Notes: generated from the letters alone by a model not told the origin. Counted from the first letter of the stretch, positions 26,944 to 35,910 are shown. The stretch: 64,000 bases of DNA from Bacillus sp. REN10 (GCF_016820555.1 NZ_JADHDW010000003.1:62001-126000); one strand, 5' to 3'. Translations and numbers: made by a program.

Positions 26944-27969
26944 ATGAAACGAATATTTTCAATGATTGGCATAATATCAGCCATTATGCTTATTATAGCC
27001 GGATGTTCCAGTGAAAAGACGGAGAATAATCAGGAAAACAAAGAAGGTAACAAACAGGATGCTCCATTGCAAGTGTACACTACGATTTATCCTTTAACGT
27101 TCTTCACTGAAGAAATCGGAAAAGAATTTGTTGAAGTGGAAAGTGTTTTGCCGGCAGGTGTAGACGCTCATACATATGAGCCGACTTCGAAAACAATGAT
27201 CGATATTGCACAAGCTGATTTATTTATGTATAACGGGCTTGGATTAGAGCCTTTTGGCGATAAATTAAACGAGTCGATGAAAAGTGAAAAAGTAAAGGTA
27301 GTTGAGGTTGGTAAAACAATCGATATAGACGCCCATAAACAAATGCATGCGCATGAAGAAGCTACACATGGAGATCACGAGGATCACGCCGCTCATGAAC
27401 AGGAGAATGAAGAGGCTCATGGGCATGATGATGGACATCATCATGGAGATACAGATCCTCACGTTTGGATCGATCCAACATTAGCCATTCAAATGGCTGA
27501 AGTTGTGAAAGATCAGTTAATAGAGCTACAACCTGAGCATAAAGCAGAGTTTGAAAACAATTTTAATTCATTAAAGGAACAGTTATCGAAATTAGACGAA
27601 CAATTTCATGAAATGGCGGATCATGCCAAAAATAAAGAATTTCTTGTATCACACGCCGCTTTTGGTTATTGGGAGAAAAACTATGGCTTAAAACAAATTA
27701 GTGTAGCTGGTTTATCACCGACAGATGAACCTTCTCAAAAACAATTAAAAGACATGGTAGAGACAGCGAAAGAGCACAATATTAAATATGTTATTTTCGA
27801 ACAAAATATTACGCCGAAAGTAGCGAAGATTGTCCAAAGTGAATTGAGGGCAGAAGCTTTACAGATTCATAATCTAGCTGTATTAACGAAAGAGGACGAA
27901 GCGAAGAAAGAGAACTATGTGACATTAATGGAAAAAAACATTGAGACATTGAAAAAAGCAACAAAATAA
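26944..27969 (+). CDS. znuA: Zinc ABC transporter substrate-binding lipoprotein (ZnuA/AdcA type)
   Basis: 341 aa from ATG 26944 (GAGGAGG at 7 nt). Lipobox 'LIIAGC'. Cluster A-I family: metal-ligand His in 'GVDAHTYEPTSK', a His/Asp/Glu-rich loop (about residues 130-176), then 'DPHVWIDP', and further ligands near 'HAAFGYWEKNYGL'. It captures Zn2+ outside the membrane for an ABC importer. No permease or ATPase gene is adjacent, so partners must be encoded elsewhere. The Zur box upstream supports zinc as substrate. Confidence 0.92.
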   Translation: MKRIFSMIGIISAIMLIIAGCSSEKTENNQENKEGNKQDAPLQVYTTIYPLTFFTEEIGKEFVEVESVLPAGVDAHTYEPTSKTMIDIAQADLFMYNGLGLEPFGDKLNESMKSEKVKVVEVGKTIDIDAHKQMHAHEEATHGDHEDHAAHEQENEEAHGHDDGHHHGDTDPHVWIDPTLAIQMAEVVKDQLIELQPEHKAEFENNFNSLKEQLSKLDEQFHEMADHAKNKEFLVSHAAFGYWEKNYGLKQISVAGLSPTDEPSQKQLKDMVETAKEHNIKYVIFEQNITPKVAKIVQSELRAEALQIHNLAVLTKEDEAKKENYVTLMEKNIETLKKATK

Positions 27970-27974
27970 TGAAA

Positions 27975-28059
27975 AGAGCCTTGCCTTTTTCCTTTAAGTG
28001 AAACAGCATTCATCATTGATGAAGCTGGTGATTTCACAGAGGGAGGCAAGGTTTTTTCT
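27975..28059 (+). terminator. Terminator of the zinc-binding lipoprotein gene
   Basis: GAGCCTTGCCT / AGGCAAGGTTTTTT outer stem. The enclosed insert forms a second stem (GTGAAA-CAGC...GCTG...TTTCAC). Confidence 0.7.
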
Positions 28060-28149
28060 CATGGGTAAAAATCTCCCTTGTTTTGTTGGCATACTTTTCC
28101 TAAAAAGATGGAATGATAATGACAGGTAAGCAAGACAGGAGGAATAAAG

Positions 28150-29646
28150 TTGATAAGAAAAACATTATGGAAACAAGAAGTGAAACTACCTTCTTTCCCA
28201 AGTCTCGAGCAAAATGTATTTGCTGATGTCGTGATTGTGGGTGGTGGGATTACCGGTATTGTGACTGCTTATTTATTAACGAAAGCAAAGAGAAAAGTCG
28301 TGCTGCTCGAAGGAACCAAGCTTGTCAATGGAACGACAGGTCACACAACAGCCAAAATGACGGCTCAGCATAATCTCATCTACTATGAATTAATGCAAAA
28401 CTTCGGGAAAGAACAGGCAAGACTATATTATGAAGCGAATCAAGAAGCGATCACTTGGGTGAAACAAACGATACAGGATGAAACAATTGATTGTGACTGG
28501 CTCGATGAAATTGCTTATGTGTATACGAACGCAGAGCAAGAAACAAAAACGGTAAAGGAAGAGGCCTATCGTTATGAAGAATTAGGCATTGATGGAGGGA
28601 TCGCTAGCACGTTGCCATGGAAAACTCCTTTTAAGCAAGCGGTGCAAATGAATAATCAAGGACAGTTTCACCCGATTAAATTTTTGCGCCCGTTAGTGCA
28701 ATTTATTACAGAACATGGCGGGGAAATTTATGAGCAAACGGTGGCAAAAGACATTGAAAAAGGAGATAAATCAGCTGTGATTACACTGGACGGTAAGAGA
28801 GCGGTAGGTGATCACATTGTCATTGCAAGTCATTTTCCTTTTTATGATAGCGGTTTTTATTTCACGAAAATGTATGCTAATCGTTCTTATGTTATAGCAA
28901 TTAAGCCAAAAAAAGCGTTTCCGGGCGGTATGTATATAACAGCTGAAAAACCGACCCGTTCGGTGAGAAGTGCGATGTACCAAGGGGAGGAAGTTTTACT
29001 CATTGGCGGAGAAGGACATAAAACGGGGCAAGATCATCCGACAGAAGAGCGGTATCAGGCGTTAATTGATTTTGCAGAAAAAGAGTTTGGAATTAAAGAG
29101 TTATTATTTACTTGGTCTACACAAGATTTAATGACATTGGATAATATTCCTTATATCGGAAAAGTGAATAATGCGGAAAATATTTATACAGCCACTGGGT
29201 TTAAAAAATGGGGAATGACATCAAGCATTGTATCTTCTCTGCTCCTATCTGATTTAATTTTGAATAAACAAAACCGTTATGAAGAGTTATTTTCTCCGCA
29301 GCGTTTTAAAGCAGATCCTGGTTTGAGAAATTTTGTGAAACAAAATAGTGATGTGGCCGGTCATTTTATTAAAGGAAAACTCGATTATTTTCTTCAAAAT
29401 AATGAGGAGCTTCCTGTGAATAAAGGAGTAGTTGTCAATTGGAATGGAAAGAGAGCAGGAGCATTTAAAGAGGAAGACGGTACGGTGCATCTAGTTGATA
29501 CAACATGCACGCATTTAGGCTGTGAGTGCGAATGGAATGATGCGGAAAAAACATGGGATTGCCCATGCCATGGCTCCCGCTTTTCTGTTTCAGGAGAAGT
29601 GGTGGAAGGCCCAGCAATGGAGCCGTTAAAAAAGCTGAAAGAATAA
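28150..29646 (+). CDS. FAD-dependent oxidoreductase with C-terminal Rieske domain (YhfW-like)
   Basis: 498 aa from TTG 28150 (AGGAGG at 7 nt). The N-terminal FAD-binding motif 'VVIVGGGITGIVTAYLL' introduces a DAO-type domain (~residues 25-380). The C-terminal Rieske [2Fe-2S] motif is 'CTHLGCECEWN...CPCHGSRF', with C-x-H and C-x2-H ligands. The arrangement matches Bacillus YhfW. A cytosolic amine or amino-acid oxidation coupled to the Rieske centre is plausible, but the substrate is unknown. Monocistronic. Confidence 0.9.
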   Translation: MIRKTLWKQEVKLPSFPSLEQNVFADVVIVGGGITGIVTAYLLTKAKRKVVLLEGTKLVNGTTGHTTAKMTAQHNLIYYELMQNFGKEQARLYYEANQEAITWVKQTIQDETIDCDWLDEIAYVYTNAEQETKTVKEEAYRYEELGIDGGIASTLPWKTPFKQAVQMNNQGQFHPIKFLRPLVQFITEHGGEIYEQTVAKDIEKGDKSAVITLDGKRAVGDHIVIASHFPFYDSGFYFTKMYANRSYVIAIKPKKAFPGGMYITAEKPTRSVRSAMYQGEEVLLIGGEGHKTGQDHPTEERYQALIDFAEKEFGIKELLFTWSTQDLMTLDNIPYIGKVNNAENIYTATGFKKWGMTSSIVSSLLLSDLILNKQNRYEELFSPQRFKADPGLRNFVKQNSDVAGHFIKGKLDYFLQNNEELPVNKGVVVNWNGKRAGAFKEEDGTVHLVDTTCTHLGCECEWNDAEKTWDCPCHGSRFSVSGEVVEGPAMEPLKKLKE

Positions 29647-29698
29647 AGAAAAACCTCAATCGGTGCATCGTTTCATCTCTCATCGATGAAAATAGGAA

Positions 29699-29733
29699 AG
29701 AAAACCGCCCTTCATATGAAGGACGGTTTTCTT
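29699..29733. terminator. Bidirectional terminator between convergent genes
   Basis: GAAAACCG-c-CCTTCATATGAAGG-a-CGGTTTTC, near-perfect palindrome. Confidence 0.88.
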
Positions 29734-31071
29734 TTAAATAAGGCCAATTACATCAAGAAAGACGATGATAATAATAATTGGAACAACAAAGCGCAGCAGA
29801 AGCAGCCAAAGAGCAAACCAGCCCTTTACATTGCCTGCTCCTTTCGATAATTCATCAATCAGCAATTGTTTATCCATTTTTAAGGGGATAAAAATCGCAA
29901 TTAAAAACGCGCCTAATGGCATTAAAATATTGCTGACAAGAAAATCAGCCGCATCAAAAATGCTTTTATTAAAGATAGTGATCTCACTAAGGACACCGAA
30001 TGATAACGCAGAAGGAATCCCAACGAGAAAGATCATTAGCCCAACGATCCAGGATAAACTTTTTCGTTTTGTAGAATCCCCTTTGGCAATCGAAGCTACG
30101 ATAATTTCTAGCATCGAAAAAGCCGATGTAAGGGTCGCGAATAAAAACAGCGCTAAAAATAAAATTAAAAATATCGAGCCGAAAGGAATTTGCTGAAAAA
30201 TAGAAGGCAGAACGATAAATAATAGTCCTGGCCCTGCTGCCGGCTCCACATCAAGTGCAAACACAGCCGGGAAAATCGCTAATCCAGCAAGCAAAGAAAT
30301 AATAATATTTAAACTGGCAATAGAAACAGCTGATTTCGGCAAGTTTTGTGTTTTGTCTAAATAAGAGCTGTATGTCACCATAACAGATACACCAACACTT
30401 AATGAGAAGAAAGACTGCCCCATTGCAAACAAGATGCCTTCAGAGGTAATCTTAGTGAAATCAGGCTTTAAAAAAAATTCTACTCCAGCGATAGCATTGT
30501 CCAATGTTAATGAGCGAATAATGATAGCGATAAATATGATAAAAAGGGCCGGCATTAAATATTTGTTTGCCGCTTCAATTCCATTTTGAATACCACGTGA
30601 GACAACGGTGATCGTAATCAGTAAAAATGCTAATTGAGCGCCGATTGACCAAAGCGGAGATGCGATGGTTTCTCCAAACAAGGAAGCAAAGTCGCCTGTT
30701 GTTTGAAGCTTACCTGTTAGACCAAACAGTAAATACTGTAGGATCCAGCCTCCAACCACACTGTAAAAGGATAAAAGGATAAAGCATGTAATGACTCCAA
30801 TATATCCAGTCACTGGCCAAAATGATTTGGGAGCAATATGTTCATATGCGCGAATCGCTTCTTTTTGCGTGCTCCGGCCAATGACGAACTCTCCAAGCAA
30901 TAAAGGAAGCCCCACTAATGCAGTAAACAAAAGAAAGAGAAGGAAGAAAGCCCCACCGCCGCTTGTGCCCGCTACATAAGGGAGCTTCCAAATAGCTCCA
31001 ATCCCAATAGCAGAACCGGCTGAGGCTAAAATAAAGCCAATCTTGGATGTCCATTGTTCAGTTTGATTCAT
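29734..31071 (-). CDS. Sodium-dependent (NSS/SNF family) amino-acid transporter
   Basis: 445 aa, a typical bacterial NSS length, with 11-12 hydrophobic helices. The TM1 region '[23 protein letters not shown]' (shown in part) carries the Na+/substrate site of LeuT/TnaT-type carriers; '[13 protein letters not shown]' is also diagnostic. GGAG precedes the ATG. Substrate is probably a neutral amino acid; not determinable here. Confidence 0.92.
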   Translation of the reverse strand: MNQTEQWTSKIGFILASAGSAIGIGAIWKLPYVAGTSGGGAFFLLFLLFTALVGLPLLLGEFVIGRSTQKEAIRAYEHIAPKSFWPVTGYIGVITCFILLSFYSVVGGWILQYLLFGLTGKLQTTGDFASLFGETIASPLWSIGAQLAFLLITITVVSRGIQNGIEAANKYLMPALFIIFIAIIIRSLTLDNAIAGVEFFLKPDFTKITSEGILFAMGQSFFSLSVGVSVMVTYSSYLDKTQNLPKSAVSIASLNIIISLLAGLAIFPAVFALDVEPAAGPGLLFIVLPSIFQQIPFGSIFLILFLALFLFATLTSAFSMLEIIVASIAKGDSTKRKSLSWIVGLMIFLVGIPSALSFGVLSEITIFNKSIFDAADFLVSNILMPLGAFLIAIFIPLKMDKQLLIDELSKGAGNVKGWFALWLLLLRFVVPIIIIIVFLDVIGLI

Positions 31072-31252
31072 TGTTAAATCTCCATTTCTCTTCTTAATAT
31101 TTAATCATCATATACTACTTTAATTAAATAGAAAAGAACATAATCGAATTTTTAGAAAAAATCCTGCGCTCATATTGTTGGGAAAAATGAAGGGAAAAGA
31201 GTAAAGTAATAAATAGATAAGAGAAATGGATATTGCATGAGGAGGCACTTTA

Positions 31253-32635
31253 ATGAACGAACAACAAATCTATGAAACCATCAATAGGCAAAAGCAGTTT
31301 TTTCATACTGGAGAAACGAAAGACCTCACTTTTCGTTTAAAGGCGCTTCAGCAATTAAAAAAAGTGATTGTCCAATATGAAACGAAAATTATCGAGGCGC
31401 TTTATCAAGATTTGCGAAAAAGTGAATTTGAAGCGTATGCGACAGAAATTGGTTTAGTGTTAGATAGCATTAATTATGTGTCAAAAAACTTAAAGAAATG
31501 GGCGGCCCCGATCAAGGTGAAAACACCTGTTTATCAATTGCCGGCAAAAAGCTGGATTCAGTCAGAGCCGTACGGAGTCGCTTTAATCATCGGTCCTTTT
31601 AATTACCCATTTCAGCTCGTCATTGAACCATTAATTGGCGCGATTGCAGCCGGAAACTGTGCGGTGATTAAACCATCTGAACATACACCTTACACCTCTG
31701 CTTTAGTTAAAGAAATGATTCAGCAAACGTTTGACTCGAATTATATACAAGTGATTGAAGGGGAAAAAGAAACGACTTCTATACTGATTCATGCTCCGCT
31801 TGATTATATTTTTTTCACGGGAAGCGTGCCTGTCGGGAAAATTGTAATGGAGGCAGCTAGCCGACATCTTGTCCCGTTAACACTTGAACTTGGAGGAAAG
31901 AGTCCAGCCATTATTGATCGGACGGCTGACTTGGAAACAGCAGCGAAAAGAATTGTTTGGGGAAAATTTGTGAATGCCGGTCAAACTTGCGTTGCACCTG
32001 ACTATTTGCTTGTTCATCACAATATTAAGGAAAGCTTTTTAAAGCAATTAAAAAAAGAAATCATTGATTTTTATGGAAAGAACGCTCAAGAAAGTCCGGA
32101 TTATGGACGGATTGTCAATCAAAAACAGTTTGATCGTTTAGTAGAGATAATGGAAAAAGATCGGTCAAAAATATTTTATGGCGGAGAGTTTGATCGCAGT
32201 GATTTGTTTATCGCACCAACCATTTTACAATCGGCGGATTGGGGCGATGCCTCGATGCAAGATGAAATATTCGGACCGATTTTGCCGGTATTAAGCTATC
32301 AAGAGTTAAATGATGTGATTACAGAAGTGAATAAACATCCGAAACCGTTAGCTTTATATGTATTTACAGAAAATGAAGCGGTAGAAAAGACCGTTCTATC
32401 TTCTATTTCCTTTGGCGGCGGCTGTGTAAATGACACATTGTCTCACGTAGGAAGCCCTTATTTGCCGTTTGGAGGAGTTGGTCCTTCAGGGATGAACAGT
32501 TACCATGGGAAGCATAGTTTTGATGCTTTTTCACATCAAAAAAGCATCATGAAAAAAAGCACCAAGCTAAGTCATTCCATGATTTTTCCTCCTTATGGAG
32601 ATAAAGTGAAATGGCTGAAAAAAATTATGAAGTGA
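31253..32635 (+). CDS. Aldehyde dehydrogenase (class 3, YwdH-like)
   Basis: 460 aa with no N-terminal extension, the short class-3 form. Catalytic Cys is in 'FVNAGQTCVAPDYLL', Glu in 'LTLELGGKSPA', nucleotide-binding motif 'FFTGSVPVGK'. Converts long-chain or aromatic aldehydes to acids with NAD(P)+. The C-terminal tail is basic with a hydrophobic patch, which in some relatives aids membrane association. Independent of the QHNDH ALDH. Confidence 0.92.
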   Translation: MNEQQIYETINRQKQFFHTGETKDLTFRLKALQQLKKVIVQYETKIIEALYQDLRKSEFEAYATEIGLVLDSINYVSKNLKKWAAPIKVKTPVYQLPAKSWIQSEPYGVALIIGPFNYPFQLVIEPLIGAIAAGNCAVIKPSEHTPYTSALVKEMIQQTFDSNYIQVIEGEKETTSILIHAPLDYIFFTGSVPVGKIVMEAASRHLVPLTLELGGKSPAIIDRTADLETAAKRIVWGKFVNAGQTCVAPDYLLVHHNIKESFLKQLKKEIIDFYGKNAQESPDYGRIVNQKQFDRLVEIMEKDRSKIFYGGEFDRSDLFIAPTILQSADWGDASMQDEIFGPILPVLSYQELNDVITEVNKHPKPLALYVFTENEAVEKTVLSSISFGGGCVNDTLSHVGSPYLPFGGVGPSGMNSYHGKHSFDAFSHQKSIMKKSTKLSHSMIFPPYGDKVKWLKKIMK

Positions 32636-32697
32636 ACAATTGATAGGTGAAGGGAAAACGTGGTCTGCGTCGAATGACTTTAACTGAGGTGAAAAAA

Positions 32698-33171
32698 ATG
32701 CCTGTGAGTATAGCTGATTTAAAAGTACCAGATGAATGTATGTTGAACCAAGACGAAGTCATTGCAGCAGCGGCTCATTATTTTGAAAAAACAGGGTGGC
32801 AAGTAGACAGTAACCTTTCATCAACAGAGCCGGATGTAGTGGCGAAAAAAGGTCATTGGACCGTTGTTGTCAAAGCCAAAGGATCAAAAAGTAAAAAACA
32901 AAAAGGGGATATTGTCTTTGATAATAGTCAGCTAAGAACGCACATCGCGGACCAAATCGAAAAGATCATGAGGTTTCAGCAAAACGCAACTGCGCCAACT
33001 ATTTTTATGATGGCTAATCCTGATGTTTATCGAATCAAATCGATGACGAATCAAGTATCATTAAGTCTTGATAAACTCGATATTGTAAGAATGTGGGTGG
33101 CACCAGACTCCCCCCCTCATTTTGAGATCCCCAAACATCTTTATGCGATGGCTGAGCAGCTTGGTTTATAG
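32698..33171 (+). CDS. Conserved hypothetical protein, PD-(D/E)XK-nuclease-like
   Basis: 157 aa from ATG 32698, preceded by GAGGTG at 6 nt; the upstream ATG at 32647 has no site. The stretch 'EPDVVAKKGHWTVVVKAKG' resembles the Asp...(E/K)-x-K core of restriction-endonuclease-like folds ('..D.va...w.vevKa'), with K-x-K in place of E-x-K. The rest is alpha/beta with no other motif. It is 62 nt after the ALDH gene and may be co-transcribed. A nuclease function is a weak inference. Confidence 0.6.
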   Translation: MPVSIADLKVPDECMLNQDEVIAAAAHYFEKTGWQVDSNLSSTEPDVVAKKGHWTVVVKAKGSKSKKQKGDIVFDNSQLRTHIADQIEKIMRFQQNATAPTIFMMANPDVYRIKSMTNQVSLSLDKLDIVRMWVAPDSPPHFEIPKHLYAMAEQLGL

Positions 33172-33174
33172 AGT

Positions 33175-33235
33175 AGAAAATAAGGGTTGACTCTTTTAAG
33201 TGTAATCCACACTTATGAGTCAACCCTTATTTTCT
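33175..33235. terminator. Long bidirectional terminator
   Basis: 19-bp perfect outer stem (33175-33193 with 33217-33235) plus an inner AAGTGT/ACACTT stem. Separates the hypothetical gene from convergent yhfH. Confidence 0.85.
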
Positions 33236-33247
33236 GTAATATACGTG

Positions 33248-33382
33248 TTATTCATCTCTTTTAGATAGACAGCGATCACATTCCATTAAGTAAGATTCTG
33301 CTTGTTCATGCATATGCTCACCACACTCTGGACACATTTTTTGAGGCATTGTTCTAAAGAATTCTACTGGACTCATCATCAT
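33248..33382 (-). CDS. yhfH: YhfH-like small zinc-ribbon protein (44 aa)
   Basis: Read on the minus strand: AAAAGGAGA, 8 nt, then ATG. The product begins 'MMMSPVEFFRTMPQK' and has two CxxC pairs ('CPECGEHM' and 'CDRCLSKRDE'), i.e. a treble-clef/zinc-ribbon. It closely matches B. subtilis YhfH as I remember it. Function unknown. Two copies of TTATAATACAGTA lie just upstream (33400-33412 and about 33430-33442). Confidence 0.85.
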   Translation of the reverse strand: MMMSPVEFFRTMPQKMCPECGEHMHEQAESYLMECDRCLSKRDE

Positions 33383-33526
33383 GTTATTCTCTCCTTTTAT
33401 AATACAGTAATTTTATTTAACTTCTGTTATAATACAGTATACGCACGGGGTGGTTATTTGTAAACGATAAAATTAAATTTTCTGAAAATTGGTTCAATCG
33501 TACTATTTTCTGATCAAAAAGTCAAA

Positions 33527-33560
33527 AAGCAAGGATAAGGAACAATTATCCTTGCTTTAT
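33527..33560 (-). terminator. Orphan hairpin, terminator-like on the minus strand
   Basis: AAAGCAAGGATAA / TTATCCTTGCTTTA pair over a 7-nt loop. On the minus strand it is followed by TTTTTGACTTTTT. No minus-strand gene ends there. It lies in the 314-bp gap between yhfH and the cold-shock gene. Confidence 0.5.
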
Positions 33561-33696
33561 TGTATATAAGATGATATATTTAATTCAGTTGTTTAAGTTC
33601 GTTTCAAAAGAGAGCATAGTTTTAAATTGTTTTCGTCTTGAAATAGCAATAAACAGCAAGAAATGAATGAGCGCGTTTGCGCGAGGAGGAAATTAC

Positions 33697-33897
33697 ATGT
33701 TACAAGGTAAAGTGAAATGGTTTAATGCAGAAAAAGGTTTCGGATTCATCGAAGTTGAAGGACAAGACGATGTATTCGTACATTTCTCCGCTATTCAAGG
33801 CGAAGGCTATAAATCTTTAGAAGAAGGTCAAAGCGTATCTTTCGAAGTTGTTGAAGGACCACGTGGACCACAAGCTGCTAACGTAGAAAAACAATAA
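33697..33897 (+). CDS. Cold-shock protein (CspB/CspD type)
   Basis: 66 aa from ATG 33697, preceded by GAGGAGG. RNP1 'KGFGFIEV' and RNP2 'DVFVHFSAI' are intact. The OB-fold RNA chaperone binds single-stranded nucleic acids in the cytosol. The upstream region is long and A/T-rich, with a CGCG-TTTG-CGCG hairpin (33672-33683) touching the ribosome binding site, as expected for an mRNA with a regulated leader. Confidence 0.96.
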   Translation: MLQGKVKWFNAEKGFGFIEVEGQDDVFVHFSAIQGEGYKSLEEGQSVSFEVVEGPRGPQAANVEKQ

Positions 33898-33907
33898 TAG
33901 ATGTATA

Positions 33908-33944
33908 AGAAAAGAGACTATCCCAAGCGATAGTCTCTTTTCTT
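33908..33944 (+). terminator. Terminator of the cold-shock gene
   Basis: AAGAAAAGAGACTATC / GATAGTCTCTTTTCTT, 16-bp perfect stem with a CCAAGC loop. Confidence 0.93.
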
Positions 33945-33983
33945 GTGTAAAAAAATTGGAAAAGCAGTATTTTTATTTTAACA

Positions 33984-35616
33984 TAACCCGAGAGAAGTCC
34001 TCTTCCTCAAGGAGCGTGAAGGGCACAGCCCAGCGAGTAGAGAGGGGATGACTCTCGATTCGGCACAGCCGAAAAGCGTGAGATGGAGGACCTTTCGAAC
34101 GTTGTCGAAAGAAAAAAGGGTGATAGTTTCCATTCACTCTTGATGAGAACGTATATTCGTTTTATAATGATGATAAAGGAGGGGATGGGATGTATCGCAC
34201 GTTGAAAACAAGCTTTACAGCGCCACGGTCCACGCTTCAACAGTTGTTTCACCTACGTCGGCTTTGCGGAACGATTTGGAATGACTGCGTGCAGCTGGCT
34301 CGGTATTACTACCGAATTCATGGCCAATGGATCAACAAAAGCGACCTTCAATCGGAACTTAAAGGCTTGTATCCGCTTCACAGTCAGACGATCCAAGCGG
34401 TGTGCCACAAGTTTTTGCATGCCCGAGAAGGCGTTCGCCAAGCGCGGAAAACGAACAAGTCCATCCGGTATCCATACAAAGAAAAGTTCGTGTTTCCTCC
34501 CAAATGGGTCGACAAATCCTTCGTGTTGGAAGGACAGAAACTGATCCTGAGCTTAGGAAGATGGCAAGGGAAACAGCAGGCACCTCTTGTGTTGACACTC
34601 GCCTCGGCTCCAGCTGGTGTAGTCAAAGAAGTGGAACTCATCTATGATGGTCGATGGCATGCCTGTTTGTCGTATGAAGACGGCATCGAGCCCGTCCCCG
34701 TGTCAGATGGTCATACAGCCGCGATCGATCCAGGAGAAATTCATACAATTGCCGCCGTCAGTACTCATAGACAAGCGCTAGTGATTTCGGGCAGAAAGAT
34801 GCGCAGTGTTCACCGGTTGCGAAACAAAAAAGTGAGAGAACTGCAAATCTTCATGAGCCGGTGTCAAAAAGGGTCGAGGAAATGGCGCCAATACAATCGG
34901 GCAAAAAAGTACATTCTCTCCAAAAGCGAACGACAGCTAGGTGATCTCCTACACAAGACGACCCGTGCGTTTGTGAACTGGTGCGTGGAACAAAAGATTG
35001 GTCATGTCGCTCTTGGTGATGTGGAAGGTGTCCAGCGACACACAAGCAAACGAAATAAGCGACGAAAACGCATCCGCTCCAAACAAGTGAACCAAAAACT
35101 CAGCAACTGGAGTTTTGGAAAACTCACGAAACAGCTAGCCTATAAATTAGAAACGGTCGGTGTTTCCTTATCAAAAGAAAACGAAGCCTATACAACGCAA
35201 GCATGCCCTGCTTGTGGAAAACGAAACAAAGTGCGTTCACGAAATTACCGATGTTCCTGCGGTTATGAACGGCATCGGGACATCCATGGTGCAGGGAATA
35301 TTTTGTCCCAGTATGTGCACGGAAAGTTTCGCGAAGTGATGTTGACGAACATCACGTATCTACGTCCTGTACAGGCGTAGTAGATGGGCAGAACCGCCCC
35401 AGAGGGAGTTCGACTCTCTCTGTTGCTTACGGTGGCAGCAAGCGGTTGAGAGACTTCTTGCGTCAAGACCACTGCTTCCGTATGGGAGCGTCAGTCCCCA
35501 AGACAGACGAGGGTGTCGTGTACACCTATGGACATTGTCCAGTTTCTGATGTCTTGGGGATCGACAAGAAACCCCTACCTCAAGTGAAGTGCGAAGCGAT
35601 AGGTGGGGGAGGTTCA
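33984..35616 (+). mobile_element. IS200/IS605-group element with tnpB only (IS1341 type)
   Basis: Approximate limits. A structured non-coding left region (about 33984-34189; several short palindromes such as GGCACAGCC and TTTCGAACGTTGTCGAAA), a tnpB gene, and a right end with a hairpin (ACCCC-ACCT/AGGT-GGGG, 35571-35609). No Y1 transposase (tnpA) is present, so it would need one in trans. The element is visibly more GC-rich than its flanks, suggesting recent transfer from a higher-GC relative. The right end abuts a cstA remnant; no cstA sequence lies at the left end. Confidence 0.75.
34190..35380 (+). CDS. tnpB: RNA-guided endonuclease TnpB (IS1341-type)
   Basis: 396 aa; AAAGGAGG precedes ATG. 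N-terminal helical/WED region, then the RuvC-like nuclease. First Asp is in 'AIDPGEIHTIA'. The zinc finger is C-x2-C...C-x-C ('CPACGKRNK', 'YRCSCGY'). The last Asp is in 'HRDIHGAGNI'. The segment that usually holds the second acidic residue ('vvlEdL') reads 'VALGDVEGVQR'. The canonical Glu is therefore Gly, with Glu three residues on; some TnpB clades have such a shifted site. In characterised systems TnpB cleaves DNA using a guide transcribed from the element's right end and maintains the element. Confidence 0.92.
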   Translation: MYRTLKTSFTAPRSTLQQLFHLRRLCGTIWNDCVQLARYYYRIHGQWINKSDLQSELKGLYPLHSQTIQAVCHKFLHAREGVRQARKTNKSIRYPYKEKFVFPPKWVDKSFVLEGQKLILSLGRWQGKQQAPLVLTLASAPAGVVKEVELIYDGRWHACLSYEDGIEPVPVSDGHTAAIDPGEIHTIAAVSTHRQALVISGRKMRSVHRLRNKKVRELQIFMSRCQKGSRKWRQYNRAKKYILSKSERQLGDLLHKTTRAFVNWCVEQKIGHVALGDVEGVQRHTSKRNKRRKRIRSKQVNQKLSNWSFGKLTKQLAYKLETVGVSLSKENEAYTTQACPACGKRNKVRSRNYRCSCGYERHRDIHGAGNILSQYVHGKFREVMLTNITYLRPVQA

Positions 35617-35640
35617 TTGACGACTTTGGATTCAGCGACT
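35381..35640 (+). ncRNA. Candidate omega-RNA / right-end guide RNA
   Basis: The 236 nt after the tnpB stop contain several stems: GGCAGAACCGCC; AGAGGGAGTTCGACTCTCT; CCCCAAGACA...TGTCTTGGGG; and the terminal CCCCTACCT...AGGTGGGGG. This matches the scaffold position of omega-RNAs. The guide would be the first ~16-20 nt beyond the right end, here cstA sequence starting about 35617. Exact ends are not visible. Confidence 0.6.
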
Positions 35641-35835
35641 CGACTTGGAAAGTATGCCGTGCAGGAGTTTGCGGAAAGCCGTGCTTCCATCTTTACGAAC
35701 AATCACGTAGCAACCATTGTCGTAGTTGTAGGGGCGGGTGCTCTAGCTTTATCAGGGACTTGGAGTGCGGTGTGGCCTTTGTTTGGCTCAGCTAATCAAA
35801 TGCTTGGAGCGATTGCCTTGCTTGGCGTTCTTTAA
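35617..35835 (+). pseudogene. 3' remnant of carbon starvation protein gene cstA
   Basis: In-frame translation gives a CstA C-terminal portion ('LTTLDSATRLGKYAVQEF', later 'WPLFGSANQMLGAIALLG') ending at TAA. The start is fused directly to the right end of the TnpB element, and nothing upstream of the element encodes the rest. Roughly 70 of several hundred residues remain, so it is non-functional. An insertion into cstA followed by deletion, or a rearrangement between element copies, would explain it. Confidence 0.8.
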
Positions 35836-35910
35836 CGGCAGTGGGCGATGATACTTCAGTGAAAATCTAATATTGCTACAATGCTTGTACAATAAGCGTA
35901 GATTCATCAT

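Noticed and set aside
29765-30196. 143-codon plus-strand reading frame
   Set aside because: Shadow of the NSS transporter on the other strand.
33984-34189. TnpA (Y1 transposase) gene in the IS element
   Set aside because: The left region has no open frame with an HUH or Tyr motif; the element carries tnpB only.
34402-34647. Several overlapping reading frames inside tnpB
   Set aside because: They follow from the higher GC content of the element; none has a start site or family motif.
35446-35835. Intact 129-aa protein
   Set aside because: The first half is element right-end sequence read by chance; only the part from about 35617 is cstA-derived.
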